From Rhodanobacteraceae bacterium (GTDB taxonomy: Bacteria > Pseudomonadota > Gammaproteobacteria > Xanthomonadales > SZUA-5): 64,000 nucleotides of DNA. The notes beneath the pieces are model-generated. The model searched no databases, had not been told where the DNA came from, and worked only from the letters and a program-made list of their open reading frames with translations. The stretch spans positions 60,406-124,405 of the forward strand of contig JACKOW010000012.1 of assembly GCA_024234055.1 (NCBI GenBank), given 5' to 3'. Positions 1 to 9,600 of the stretch are shown piece by piece. Both the position numbers and the translations under genes were made by a program. Numbering within the stretch: position 1 is the stretch's first letter; each line of letters starts with the position of its first letter.

Positions 1-261
1 CCCGCGCAATCGGCCGCCAACTGGCTCAACCTGATGCTGATGCCGCTGTTGCTGCTGGGCGGCTTGTGGGTGCCGGTGTTCGCTTTTCCGGGCTGGTTGC
101 AGACGGTTTCGGCCTGGCTGCCCACCTACCACTTCGGCCAGCTGGCCCTGGCGCAGATCGGCATGCCCAGCGCCCGCAGTGATCTGATGGGGCTGGCGCT
201 GACGAGTTTTGGTCTGGCCGGATGGTGGCTGGCGCTGCGCGCCTGGCGGCACCACCACTGA
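1..261 (+). CDS. ABC-2 type transporter permease, C-terminal fragment
   Basis: The reading frame is open from the first base and stops at 261, so only the last 86 residues are present. They hold two hydrophobic stretches, about residues 11-31 and 65-80, separated by the segment LPTYHFGQLALAQIG. A loop of the P-x-Y-H type between the last membrane helices is typical of ABC-2 permeases that sit next to DesK/DesR-like two-component systems, so the call rests on this remnant and on context. The histidine kinase follows 108 bases later in the same direction. The ATPase partner would lie before the window. Any two-helix membrane protein with a similar end remains possible. Confidence 0.6.
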   Translation, partial: PAQSAANWLNLMLMPLLLLGGLWVPVFAFPGWLQTVSAWLPTYHFGQLALAQIGMPSARSDLMGLALTSFGLAGWWLALRAWRHHH

Positions 262-369
262 GCCGGTCCGATGCCTCGGCAGGTACCGCGCTCCGCCATG
301 GACAGCGCCGGGAAGGACGCAATGCACCGGCGCGCAGTAGCATGGGCGTCTGGAGAGGGAGGCGTATCC

Positions 370-1512
370 ATGTTTCAGCAGTGGGTGAATCGGCTGCGCA
401 GGCCTTTTGCCGCTGCGGGTCTGGACGACCGCGAGGTGCTGTATGCGATCAGCAACCTGGGCTTTCTGGGATTCCTGTTTCTCAGCACCTGGCTCGGCGG
501 GACACCTGCGGGGCACCTTGCCACCACGCTGGCCACGATTCCGCTGTTCCTGTTTGCCTATCTGACGGCAATCCTGCGCCCGCGCTGGCGCGGCGGGGCG
601 CTGCTGCTGATCCTGGCCCTGGCCCTGGCCTTGATGCCCGTGAACTGGGGTGCGAATACCTATCTGGTGTACTTCTCGGCGTTGGCGGCGGTCTACTGGC
701 CGGCACTGCGGGCCACGATGGCCATTGCCACTGCGCTGCTGATCTTCGCCTGGATCGGCACTCAGTTGCTGTCTTTCCCGCCCTTCTACATGGCCATCAC
801 CACACTGCTTTGCATCTCGGTGGCCCTGGGCAACGCCGTGACCCGACAGCTGCAGCGCAAGGATGCGGCGCTGCGACTGAGTCAGGCCGAGGTGCGTACC
901 CTGGCGCAAGTCGCCGAGCGCGAGCGTATCGGGCGCGACCTCCACGATCTGCTCGGTCACAGCCTCAGCCTGATCGTGCTCAAGGCCGAACTGGCGCACA
1001 AGTTGAGCCGGCAGGGACATGCACGCGCCACTCAGGAAATGGCCGAACTGGAGCAGGTCGCCAGACAGACGCTGGCCCAGGTGAGGCGCGCCGTCAGCGG
1101 AATCCGCGCCGCTGGTCTCGATGCTGAACTGGCCGGCAGCAAGTACGCACTGCAGGCGGCGGGGACTGCACTTCGAGTCGAGAATCAGCTGCCAGCGCTG
1201 CCTGCGACGATCGAAACCGCGCTGGCCTTGGTCCTGCGCGAGGCCTGCACCAACGTCATTCGCCATGCCCGCGCCGAAAACACCGAGATCCGCGCGGGTA
1301 TCCGAGACGGCCAGCTGTATTTCGTCGTCGCCGACGATGGTGTGGGCGGTATCGTCCGTGAGGGCACTGGCCTTGCCAGCATGCGCGAACGTGCGGCGGA
1401 GCTGGGCGGAAGCTGCACGGTGCAAAGTGGCATCGGCGGCACCGAGATCCGCGTGCAGCTGCCCTGGACACCGTCGGCTCTGCCCAATCCGGGCCAGGTG
1501 ATGCCCGCATGA
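370..1512 (+). CDS. DesK-like sensor histidine kinase (HisKA_3 type)
   Basis: A 380-residue membrane kinase. About five hydrophobic segments fill residues 20-160; a HisKA_3 dimerisation segment follows with the motif RDLHDLLGHSLS, whose phosphoacceptor is His192. The ATPase domain has the N-box EACTNVIRHA and the G-box DDGVGG. The ATG at 370 was chosen because GAGAGGGAGG lies just upstream; an upstream ATG-type start at 271 in the same frame lacks this. It overlaps the next gene by four bases (ATGA), so the two are co-translated. The family senses membrane state or envelope stress and often controls the adjoining ABC exporter. The signal itself cannot be read from the sequence. Confidence 0.9.
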   Translation: MFQQWVNRLRRPFAAAGLDDREVLYAISNLGFLGFLFLSTWLGGTPAGHLATTLATIPLFLFAYLTAILRPRWRGGALLLILALALALMPVNWGANTYLVYFSALAAVYWPALRATMAIATALLIFAWIGTQLLSFPPFYMAITTLLCISVALGNAVTRQLQRKDAALRLSQAEVRTLAQVAERERIGRDLHDLLGHSLSLIVLKAELAHKLSRQGHARATQEMAELEQVARQTLAQVRRAVSGIRAAGLDAELAGSKYALQAAGTALRVENQLPALPATIETALALVLREACTNVIRHARAENTEIRAGIRDGQLYFVVADDGVGGIVREGTGLASMRERAAELGGSCTVQSGIGGTEIRVQLPWTPSALPNPGQVMPA

Positions 1513-2111
1513 TCCGTATCGTTCTGGCAGAAGATCAGGCCCTGGTCCGCGGTGCCATGACTGCCTTGCTGGAGATGGAAGGCGATATTCAGGTCATCGC
1601 CGAGGCGGCCGACGGTCTTGCCGCGCTGGCGGCCTGCGTGCAGCAGCGTCCGGACGTGCTGGTGACCGACATCGAGATGCCTGAACTCAGTGGGCTGGGA
1701 CTGGCGGCGCAGCTGCGCGACAAGGACCTGGGGATTGCCATGGTGGTGGTGACCACCTTCGCCCGAGCGGGCTATCTGCGCCGGGCCATGGATGCGGGCA
1801 TACGCGGCTATCTGCTCAAGGACGCACCCGCCAGTCAACTGGCCGAAGCCGTGCGCGTGGTTCATCGCGGCGGCCGTGTCATCGATCCTGAACTGGCGGT
1901 TGAAGCCTGGAGCGAGCAGGATCCGCTGAGCGACCGAGAGCGGCTGGTCCTGCGTCTGGCCGGCGAAGGCCTGGCAGCCACGGAGATTGCGGAAAAGCTG
2001 TCCCTGTCGCACGGTACGGTCCGGAACTATCTGTCTGAAGCGATCGGCAAGCTTGGAGTCAAGGGGCGCATCGAAGCCTACAGGCTGGCGCGGCAGAAAG
2101 GCTGGCTGTGA
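1509..2111 (+). CDS. DesR-like NarL/LuxR-family response regulator
   Basis: A 200-residue regulator. The receiver domain occupies about residues 1-120 with acidic pocket Glu8-Asp9, phosphoacceptor Asp54 in VTDIEMPELSG and the conserved Lys in LLKDAP. A LuxR-type helix-turn-helix covers about residues 135-195, with the segment LSDRERLVLRLAGEGLAATE typical of GerE domains. The start codon overlaps the kinase stop (ATGA). It is the cognate partner of the upstream kinase and most likely controls the ABC transporter whose end is at the window edge. The length is normal for the family. Confidence 0.93.
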   Translation: MIRIVLAEDQALVRGAMTALLEMEGDIQVIAEAADGLAALAACVQQRPDVLVTDIEMPELSGLGLAAQLRDKDLGIAMVVVTTFARAGYLRRAMDAGIRGYLLKDAPASQLAEAVRVVHRGGRVIDPELAVEAWSEQDPLSDRERLVLRLAGEGLAATEIAEKLSLSHGTVRNYLSEAIGKLGVKGRIEAYRLARQKGWL

Positions 2112-2160
2112 ACTTCCTGCGGCAGCTATCCTCTGCAGACACCGATTTCGGGAGCGGGAC

Positions 2161-2721
2161 GTGAATCGGCCGCCTGGCCAGACGCCCTTTACCCTGCTGC
2201 TGAGGCAATGGTCCTCGGGTAATGAGGCCGCGCGTGATGCCTTGATGGCTCGGGCCTATCAGGAGCTCAAGCGCATTGCGCGGGCGCAGATGGCGGGTGA
2301 GCGGGCCGGCCATACGCTGCAGCCGACAGCCCTGGTGCACGAGGCCTATTTGAAGCTGGCCGGCGGCGCCCACATCGAATGGCAGGACCGCACGCACTTC
2401 TTTGCGGTCTCGGCGCGGGTGATCCGGCAGGTACTGGTGGACAGCGCCCGGCGTCGGCAAGCGGCGCGGCGCGATGCCACCGGCTTGGCCCCGTTGACGC
2501 TGTCGGTCACCGAGGATGTGGTCGATCTGCAGGCGCTGGATCAGGCCCTGAATCGACTGGAGGCCCTCGACGCAACCCAGGCTCGGGTGGTGGAACTGCG
2601 ATATTTCGCCGGACTGTCCATTGCCGAAACCGCGCACTCGATGGCCTTGTCCAGCGCCACGGTGGAGCGTGCCTGGCGGGCTGCACGGGCCTGGCTCTAC
2701 GGCCAGCTGGGGGCGGTGTGA
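2161..2721 (+). CDS. ECF-type RNA polymerase sigma factor (TIGR02999-like)
   Basis: A 186-residue sigma factor. Region 2 covers roughly residues 10-95 and includes LQPTALVHEAYLKL and the segment WQDRTHFFAVSARVIRQVLV, features of the ECF subgroup that usually lies beside Ser/Thr kinases in Xanthomonadales and Planctomycetes. Region 4 (about 125-180) contains RVVELRYFAGLSIAETA followed by the recognition helix. A GTG start at 2161 is used because GGGAGCGGG precedes it and no in-frame ATG fits. Its stop overlaps the GTG of the kinase gene (GTGA), so sigma factor and kinase form one translationally coupled unit. There is no anti-sigma gene, and control may come from the kinase. Confidence 0.88.
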   Translation: MNRPPGQTPFTLLLRQWSSGNEAARDALMARAYQELKRIARAQMAGERAGHTLQPTALVHEAYLKLAGGAHIEWQDRTHFFAVSARVIRQVLVDSARRRQAARRDATGLAPLTLSVTEDVVDLQALDQALNRLEALDATQARVVELRYFAGLSIAETAHSMALSSATVERAWRAARAWLYGQLGAV

Positions 2722-5066
2722 ACAGCGCCGAAGTGACCCGCGAGCAGCGGGCGCTGGCGCTGTTCACGGCGTCTTTGGAGCAGCCCTCGGAATCGCGCTC
2801 GGCCTGGCTGGACCAGGCCTGCGGTGGAGAACCGGCGCTGCGCGCCGAGGTCGAGCAGCTGCTGGCAGCGGATCGGCTGACCCACGGCTTTCTGGATCAA
2901 CCGCCACCGGGCGCGCCTGATCCGGATCGCCGCGGCGAGCGCCTCGGTGCCTTCGAACTGATCGAGCAGATCGGCATCGGCGGCATGGGCCGGGTATTTC
3001 GTGCCCGCCGGGTCGATGGCGGCTTCGAACAGGAGGTCGCGATCAAGCTCTACGGTGCCGGCCATCTCACCGGCTCGGCGCTGCAACGCTTCCACGCCGA
3101 ACGCCAGATTCTGGCTTGCCTGGAACATCCGGGCATCGCCCGCGTCATCGACGGCGGCAACGCCGCCGACGGCACGCCCTTCATTGCCATGGAACTGGTC
3201 CGCGGGCTGCCGATCACCGAATACTACGAACGCAGCGGACTCGACCTCAGGCAACGCCTGCGCCTGTTCCAGCGCGTCTGTGAGGCGCTGCAGATTGCGC
3301 ATCAGCGCGGCATCGTTCATCGCGACATCAAGGCCAGCAATGTGCTGGTCGATGATGACGGCCAGCCGCGGATCATCGATTTCGGCATCGCCAAGGTGCT
3401 CGACGCCGAATCGGTCGGACTCTCGCTGCCGCAAACGGGGACCCAGCTACAGATGCTCACGCCCGAGTACGCGAGTCCTGAGCAGGTGCGCGGCTTGCCG
3501 GTGGAACCGAGCAGCGATGTCTACTCGCTGGGCGTGCTGCTGTACGAATTGCTGACCGGCGCTCGCCCCTATGCGCTGATGGTCCGCAGCCCGGTGGAGA
3601 TCGAGCGCACCGTGTGCCACTCGATGCCGGTTGCCCCCAGCAGCAAGGTGGCGCGCTCGATCACTCCCCTGCCCCGCGGCTTGCCCCATCACGGCCTCCT
3701 GCGCCGACAGCTGCGTGGCGATCTTGATCGCATCGTCATGACTGCGCTGCGCAAGGAGCCGGGCCAGCGCTATGCCTCGGCCGCTGCGCTGGGCGAGGAT
3801 ATCGGCCGTTATCTGGCGGGCCTGCCGGTGCTCGCGCGGGGCGCATCGCGCTGGTACCGGCTGGGCAAGTTCGTGCAGCGCCACCGCGCTGCCAGCGTGG
3901 CCACCGTGACGATCTTCGTCGTCCTGATCATCGCGCTGGTGGCAGTCTCGTTGCAGGCCCGTCAGGCACGCATCCAGGCCGAGCGAGCGGAAGCGGCCAA
4001 GTCCTTTCTGACCGAGATGATCAGCCGTGCCGATCCCTATGAGAACGCTGGCGAGGCCACTCTGGCCGGCGCCCTGCGGCAGGCGATCCCGACCATCGGC
4101 GAGCGTTTTGCCGAACAGCCGGAACTGCAGGCCGAATTGCGCTACGCGATCGGGTTCGCCATGGAGGGCCTGGGCGAATCCGACACGGCGCGGGACCAGC
4201 TGTCGCAGGCGATGGCCTATTTCCGGGCGGCCGGCGACCCGGTGCCCATCGCCCGTACCCTCACGGCACTCGGTCGGGTGGATTGGGGCGACAGCAACTA
4301 CAGCGCCGCGCTGACGCAGTACGAGCAGGCACTGGAAATGCTGCAGGGATTGGAGACGCGTGCGGCCCGTCGGGCACGCTATGACGTACAGGCCGACCTC
4401 GGCGGCCTGCTACCCAAACTGGAGCAATATCAGCGCGCTGCCGATGTCACCCGCAGCGCCCTGCAACTGGCGGCAGAGCTGCCGGAAGTGCGACCGCTGG
4501 ATCACGCCATCCTCTGGAACAATCTGGCCAATGCGCTGGAAGGACTGGGCGACGCGCCGGGTGCCATCGCCGCCTACGAACGCAGCATCGCCCTGCACCG
4601 CCAGATTCACAGCGCCCATCCGGATCTGGCTACGGCACTGGCCAATCTGGGCATAAGCTATGAAGACGCCGGCGACCTGCCCCGCGCGGTGGCCATGGTG
4701 GCCGAAGCGGCACAGATGCAGGCGCAGATGCTGGGACCGCAGCACCCGCAGGCGCTGCTGGCACGTTTCAACCTTGGCAGTCTGCAGCTCAATGCCGGCC
4801 AGCTGGAGGCCGCCGCGGACAATCTGAGCGCCGCGGCGGAAGGTGCCAACACGGCCTATGCCCCCAATCATCTGTACACCGGTCGCTTCCATCATCGTCT
4901 GGGTGAAGTCTCGCTGGCGCTCGGACGGCTTGAGCAAGCGAGCACCTACACCGCCACAGCGGCTCGGATCTATGCCCAGAATCCGGAAACCCCGGAGCGC
5001 TGGAAAACGGCCCTGGACGAGTTGATGACGCGGATTCCGGCTGGCGACACTGTTGCCGGGGATTGA
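2718..5066 (+). CDS. Membrane Ser/Thr protein kinase with C-terminal TPRs
   Basis: A 782-residue protein. An N-terminal segment of about 75 residues precedes a Hanks-type kinase domain: glycine loop GIGGMG at 86-91, ATP lysine Lys110, HRDIKASN at 201-208 and DFG at 221-223, all intact. One membrane helix lies at about 392-412. The C-terminal half contains tetratricopeptide repeats that would face the periplasm. The GTG start overlaps the sigma-factor stop. Such kinase/ECF pairs are thought to work as one signalling unit, with the kinase acting on the sigma factor or on partners. The substrates are unknown. The secreted protein genes downstream, one with PASTA domains, are possible targets or ligand sources. 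Confidence 0.9.
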   Translation: MNSAEVTREQRALALFTASLEQPSESRSAWLDQACGGEPALRAEVEQLLAADRLTHGFLDQPPPGAPDPDRRGERLGAFELIEQIGIGGMGRVFRARRVDGGFEQEVAIKLYGAGHLTGSALQRFHAERQILACLEHPGIARVIDGGNAADGTPFIAMELVRGLPITEYYERSGLDLRQRLRLFQRVCEALQIAHQRGIVHRDIKASNVLVDDDGQPRIIDFGIAKVLDAESVGLSLPQTGTQLQMLTPEYASPEQVRGLPVEPSSDVYSLGVLLYELLTGARPYALMVRSPVEIERTVCHSMPVAPSSKVARSITPLPRGLPHHGLLRRQLRGDLDRIVMTALRKEPGQRYASAAALGEDIGRYLAGLPVLARGASRWYRLGKFVQRHRAASVATVTIFVVLIIALVAVSLQARQARIQAERAEAAKSFLTEMISRADPYENAGEATLAGALRQAIPTIGERFAEQPELQAELRYAIGFAMEGLGESDTARDQLSQAMAYFRAAGDPVPIARTLTALGRVDWGDSNYSAALTQYEQALEMLQGLETRAARRARYDVQADLGGLLPKLEQYQRAADVTRSALQLAAELPEVRPLDHAILWNNLANALEGLGDAPGAIAAYERSIALHRQIHSAHPDLATALANLGISYEDAGDLPRAVAMVAEAAQMQAQMLGPQHPQALLARFNLGSLQLNAGQLEAAADNLSAAAEGANTAYAPNHLYTGRFHHRLGEVSLALGRLEQASTYTATAARIYAQNPETPERWKTALDELMTRIPAGDTVAGD

Positions 5067-5278
5067 CGCGGGTCACGCAGCGGGTCTGGGGGCCAGGGTC
5101 GCAGCGATCTTGAGGAGGCTGCGCGCCGCCGCGGCCGTTCCTGATCTCCAGCCGGATCCAGGCCTCCAGGCAGCTTCGGGCCGAAACGGACGGCTCGCCA
5201 TGACGTCGACATCGAGCTGATGGAGTTTCCTGCCGTTTTGCGCTTGTGCTTTCAGAACGCCAGAAAGCGGGGGACCGC

Positions 5279-6694
5279 ATGAAACCATTTGCAAGCCAGG
5301 TGCCCGGGATGGCACGCGCATTGACGGTGCTGTTGCTGCTGTTCGCTGCAACAGCCCAGGCGCAGATCCAGCGCATCAGTACCGCTGTGGACGGCACCGA
5401 GGCCAATCACGACAGCTATGAAGCGAGCGTTTCCGACGATGGCAACGTGATCGCCTTCCGCTCCAGCGCAAGCAACCTGCTGGCCGGCGATATCAACGAC
5501 TTGCCCGATGTCTTCCTGCGTGATCTCAATGCCGGGACCATCGAGCGGGTCAACGTCGATGCCAGCGGCAATGTGCTGAACTTCACCAATCTGTACCGGG
5601 GCAGCTATGCGCCCTCGGTCTCCGATGACGGTCTGCGCGTGATGTTCACCGGCTACCGGGATTTCGCCCAGGGCGTGCTGCGCGACCGCCTGGCCAACAC
5701 CACCATCGAAGTCCTGCAGATCAGCTTTACCAGCAACAACACGGATCGACAGGCCCGCCAGGAGAGTCGGATTTCCGGCAATGGCCAGTTCGTGGTGTTT
5801 CACTCCCGCGCCGCCTTCCAGAACTCCGAACCCGTCAGTGCGCGCCCGGGCGACACCGGCACCAACGGGATGCACAGCATCTTCCTGTATGACGCCGTCA
5901 CCAATCCGGTGCCCATGGCCGAGCGTTTGAGCCGACCTGATCTCACCGCCGACCCCAGTTGCGTGACCGATCCCGGCATCGAGTGCCCCGAAGGCAATGC
6001 CGACAGTTTCGCTGCCGCGGTCTCCGACGACGGCCGCCGAGTGGCCTTCCACAGCCACGCCGGCAACCTCGTGCCTGAGGACGACAACGACTTCCAGGAC
6101 GTCTTCGTCAAATACCGCTTTGATGCCGGCGACAACTACCAGGGCATCGCCGGGCCGATTGTCCGCGTCAGCGTTTCCAGCCTGGGCGTGCAGGCCAATG
6201 ACGACAGCGTGCAGGCGGCGATCTCCGGCAACGGCCAGTTCGTTGCCTTTCGCTCGCTGGCCAGCAATCTGGTGGCCGGGGACAGCAACGCTCACTGGGA
6301 CATCTTCGTCCACGACTTGGACACGTCCACGACCACCCGCGTCAGCGTCTCCTCCAGCGGCGCCGAGGCCAATCACGACAGCTTTACACCCTCGCTGAGC
6401 GATGACGGGCGATTCGTGGCCTTCCGCTCCAATGCCAGCAATCTGGTCAGCGGCGATGACAACGCCAGGCAGGACATCTTTGTCCATGACCGCAGCAACG
6501 GGGCGACCGCGAGGGTCAGCGTGCCCGCTGCCGGCGGTGAGGCCAACGGCCACAGCCTGCGCCCGGAGATCTCCGGCGATGGCCAGTGGATCGTGTTCGA
6601 GTCCGATGCCAGCAATCTGGTGCCCGCCGACAACAATCAGTCGCGCGACATTTTCCGCGCCGCCAATCCGCTGATCGGGGGAGGATCGCCGTGA
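5279..6694 (+). CDS. Secreted TolB/PD40-type beta-propeller protein
   Basis: A 471-residue exported protein with a signal peptide (about residues 1-29, ending AATAQAQ). The rest is built from repeats of about 70 residues with the recurring pattern DGRFVAFRSNASNLVSGD then DIFVHD and RVSVSS, the signature of PD40/TolB-like propeller blades; the last three blades are nearly identical and earlier ones are degenerate. The ATG at 5279 follows GCGGGGGAC. It overlaps the next gene by four bases (GTGA), so both secreted proteins are made together. A structural or binding role outside the cytoplasm is likely; no catalytic residues are visible. Confidence 0.82.
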   Translation: MKPFASQVPGMARALTVLLLLFAATAQAQIQRISTAVDGTEANHDSYEASVSDDGNVIAFRSSASNLLAGDINDLPDVFLRDLNAGTIERVNVDASGNVLNFTNLYRGSYAPSVSDDGLRVMFTGYRDFAQGVLRDRLANTTIEVLQISFTSNNTDRQARQESRISGNGQFVVFHSRAAFQNSEPVSARPGDTGTNGMHSIFLYDAVTNPVPMAERLSRPDLTADPSCVTDPGIECPEGNADSFAAAVSDDGRRVAFHSHAGNLVPEDDNDFQDVFVKYRFDAGDNYQGIAGPIVRVSVSSLGVQANDDSVQAAISGNGQFVAFRSLASNLVAGDSNAHWDIFVHDLDTSTTTRVSVSSSGAEANHDSFTPSLSDDGRFVAFRSNASNLVSGDDNARQDIFVHDRSNGATARVSVPAAGGEANGHSLRPEISGDGQWIVFESDASNLVPADNNQSRDIFRAANPLIGGGSP

Positions 6695-9600
6695 ACACTC
6701 GTCTTCGCTTGCTGACCTTGATGGCCCTGCTCGCCGGCCTGTTGTGCGGATCGGCGCCGGCCGCCTCGCGTGGCGTGCCCGGGGCGATCTTTGCGGATGG
6801 ATTCGAAGGCAATTTCCGCATTGTTCCGATAGACCTGCTCGGCGCCGTGGCCGAGCGCAATTTCGGCCATCAGGTCCAGGTGCTGCCGCCCGCCAGCACG
6901 GTAGTGCTGTATGCCATCGACAGCGGACCGCCCGGTCTGAGCATCGACAGCAATGGCGTGCTCAGCTGGACACCCGGGCTGGCCGATGGCGGCCCGAACA
7001 CCGTGTCCGTTCGCGCCGAAGACGATCAAGGCGCGGTGGATACCGAGACCTTTGTCATCGAGGTGCTGTTGCCCAATTCACCACCGCTGATCGACACCAT
7101 CGGTGAGCGCATCGTCGCCGCCAACCAGACCCTGAGCCTGACCGTGCCGGCCAGCGATCCGGACGTCGGCGATGTGCTCAGTTACGCGCTGGACGTGGCC
7201 CCGGGCGGCATGCAGCTGAACCCGGGCAACGGCCTTTTGAGCTGGACGCCGACGCTGGCCGACGTCGGCACGCATCCGGTCACCGTGCGGGTCACCGACA
7301 GTCGGGCCTTCTTCGATCTGGAGAGCTTTCAGGTGCAGGTGATCGATGCCAATCAGCCACCGGAGCTGAACCCCGTGACTGATCAGGGCGCGATCCTGAA
7401 TCAGGCTTTCAGTCTGCAGCTGCTTGCCACCGATCCGGACCTGGATCCGCTGCAGTACAGCCTGACCCAGGCCCCGATCGGGATGAGCATCAACGCCGCC
7501 AGCGGGCTGATCAGCTGGGTTCCCACCAGCCTGACCCAGGGCAGCGAAAACGTGAGCGTGGCGGTCAACGATGGCCGCGGCGGCAGTGACAGCGCGACCT
7601 TTACCATCCTGATCGACAATAATCTGCCGCCAATAGCCGTCGATGACGCCTACACCGTCGAACGCGGCGAAACCCTGGACGTACCGGCTCTGGGCGTGCT
7701 GATGAACGACTCGGATCCCAATCTGAGTCCGCTCAGCGCGGTGCTCGTCGATGACGCCGATGCGGGTATCCTGGCCCTCGCCGGTGACGGCGGCTTCAGC
7801 TACACACCGGATCTGAATCTCAGCCCCTTTGGCTTCGTCGAGAAATATCGGGTGCAGAGCCCCAATGGCGGTCGGATCGGAATGCCACGCCTGGGTGACG
7901 TCGATGGTGATGGCGCTCCGGACATCTTCGTCCGCTACAGCAACGGCACCGCGGGCGCCAATCGCGGTTTGTTGGTGCGGGCCAGCGACGGCTCTCAGAT
8001 CTACCAGACGCCAGCCTACGACCGCAGCGTCGAGGGCAGTCAGGGCTTCCTGCTGGCCGATATCGATCTGGATGGGCGCATGGAGATGGTGGCAGTCGGA
8101 ACCGAAGGCGGCCGCACCACTACCCAGGACGGTCGCAAGCTGATCGCCTTCGAACATGACGGCAGCTTCAAATGGATCAGCGAGGCGATCCCGCAGGACG
8201 GGATCTACCTGGACGCCATCATCGACCAGCGCGGCAACCCGGGCGGCGAGATTGCCGCCGCCGATCTGGATGGCGACGGCACGCCGGAACTGATCCACGG
8301 ACATGCCCAGACCGACGCCATTGGCGTCACGGTCTTCGACAACAATGGCCGGATCCTGTTCACCCGTTACGCCCGTGGCGTAGGTGCTATCCGCAGCAGT
8401 ATCGAACTGACCGTGGAAGTGGTCGACCTGGATCTGGACGGCGATCTGGAGATTCTGGTCTCCGGCGCGGCCTTCTCCCATCGGGGTGAAGTGCTGTGGA
8501 CCGTCCCGGGCGACCTGTCCGCACCCCGCTCCACGCCCATCGCTGCCAATCTCGACAACGATCCCTACCCGGAACTCGTGCGGGGAACCGATACCAATGA
8601 CACCGCCGTGTACGAGCACGATGGCAGCCTCAAGTGGCAGGTGGTCACGACTACCGAGGAGGACTTGCCGCTGGTGATCGCCGATGTCGACGACGACGGT
8701 CGCGCCGACGTTCTCTCGGCCGCCGGTCGCGGCTCCAGCGCGGGCTTCCTGGAGGTCTACAACGGCGCCGATGGCAGCCTGAAATGGCGCTATCCAACGG
8801 TAGAGGATCCGACCATCGATCCGCGCTATTACGGTCCGGTGGTGATGGACTTTGATGGTGACGGCAAGGTTGAAGTTACCCTCATTGACCAGGACATCAG
8901 GGCGCACGTGCTCAATGGCGTTGACGGAACGCTGATCGGCATCTTCGATCTGGACAATGCCTCGGGTGTGCGCGCCATGCCGATCATGGCCGATGTCGAC
9001 GGCGATGGCGCCTCCGAGATGATCATCCACGGCGAGTCCCGCTTCGGTGTCGGCGCTTCGGACATCGTGCGTGTCTACGAAGGTCCCAACGATGACTGGC
9101 CGGCCGCCAGGCCGATCTGGAACCAGTGGAACTACCATGTCACCAACATCAATGTTGATGGCACGGTGCCGGCCCAGGAGCAACCGCACTGGCTGCTGCC
9201 CGGACTGAACGCCAATCGGGTCAATGCCCTGCTCCCCGAAGAGCGGACACCAGAGGTCGATCTGTTCACCTACCGGGCCTCCGATGGCGCGCTGCAATCC
9301 AATGTGGCGACCGTGCGCATCGAGGTTCTGCCCCCGAACAGTGCACCGCAGATCCTGTCCACGCCGCGGACCCTGGCATCACCCGATTTCGAGTACCGCT
9401 ACGCCGTGCTCGCAGTGGATCCCGATGTCGGCGAATCCCTGAGTTTCCAGCTGGTGCAGGCCCCGGCCGGCATGAGCGTGAACGCTCTGGGAATCATCTC
9501 CTGGACGCCGACCGGCGCTGATCTGGGCACCCATCCGATCATTCTGCAGGTCACTGACAGCCTGGGCTACAGCGACACCCAGCTCTTTGACCTGCTGGTG

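Noticed and set aside
7078..9297. 739-residue open frame on the minus strand
   Set aside because: It lies fully opposite the FG-GAP protein. Long antisense frames are expected at this GC content; its product is His- and Val-rich low-complexity sequence without a ribosome site.
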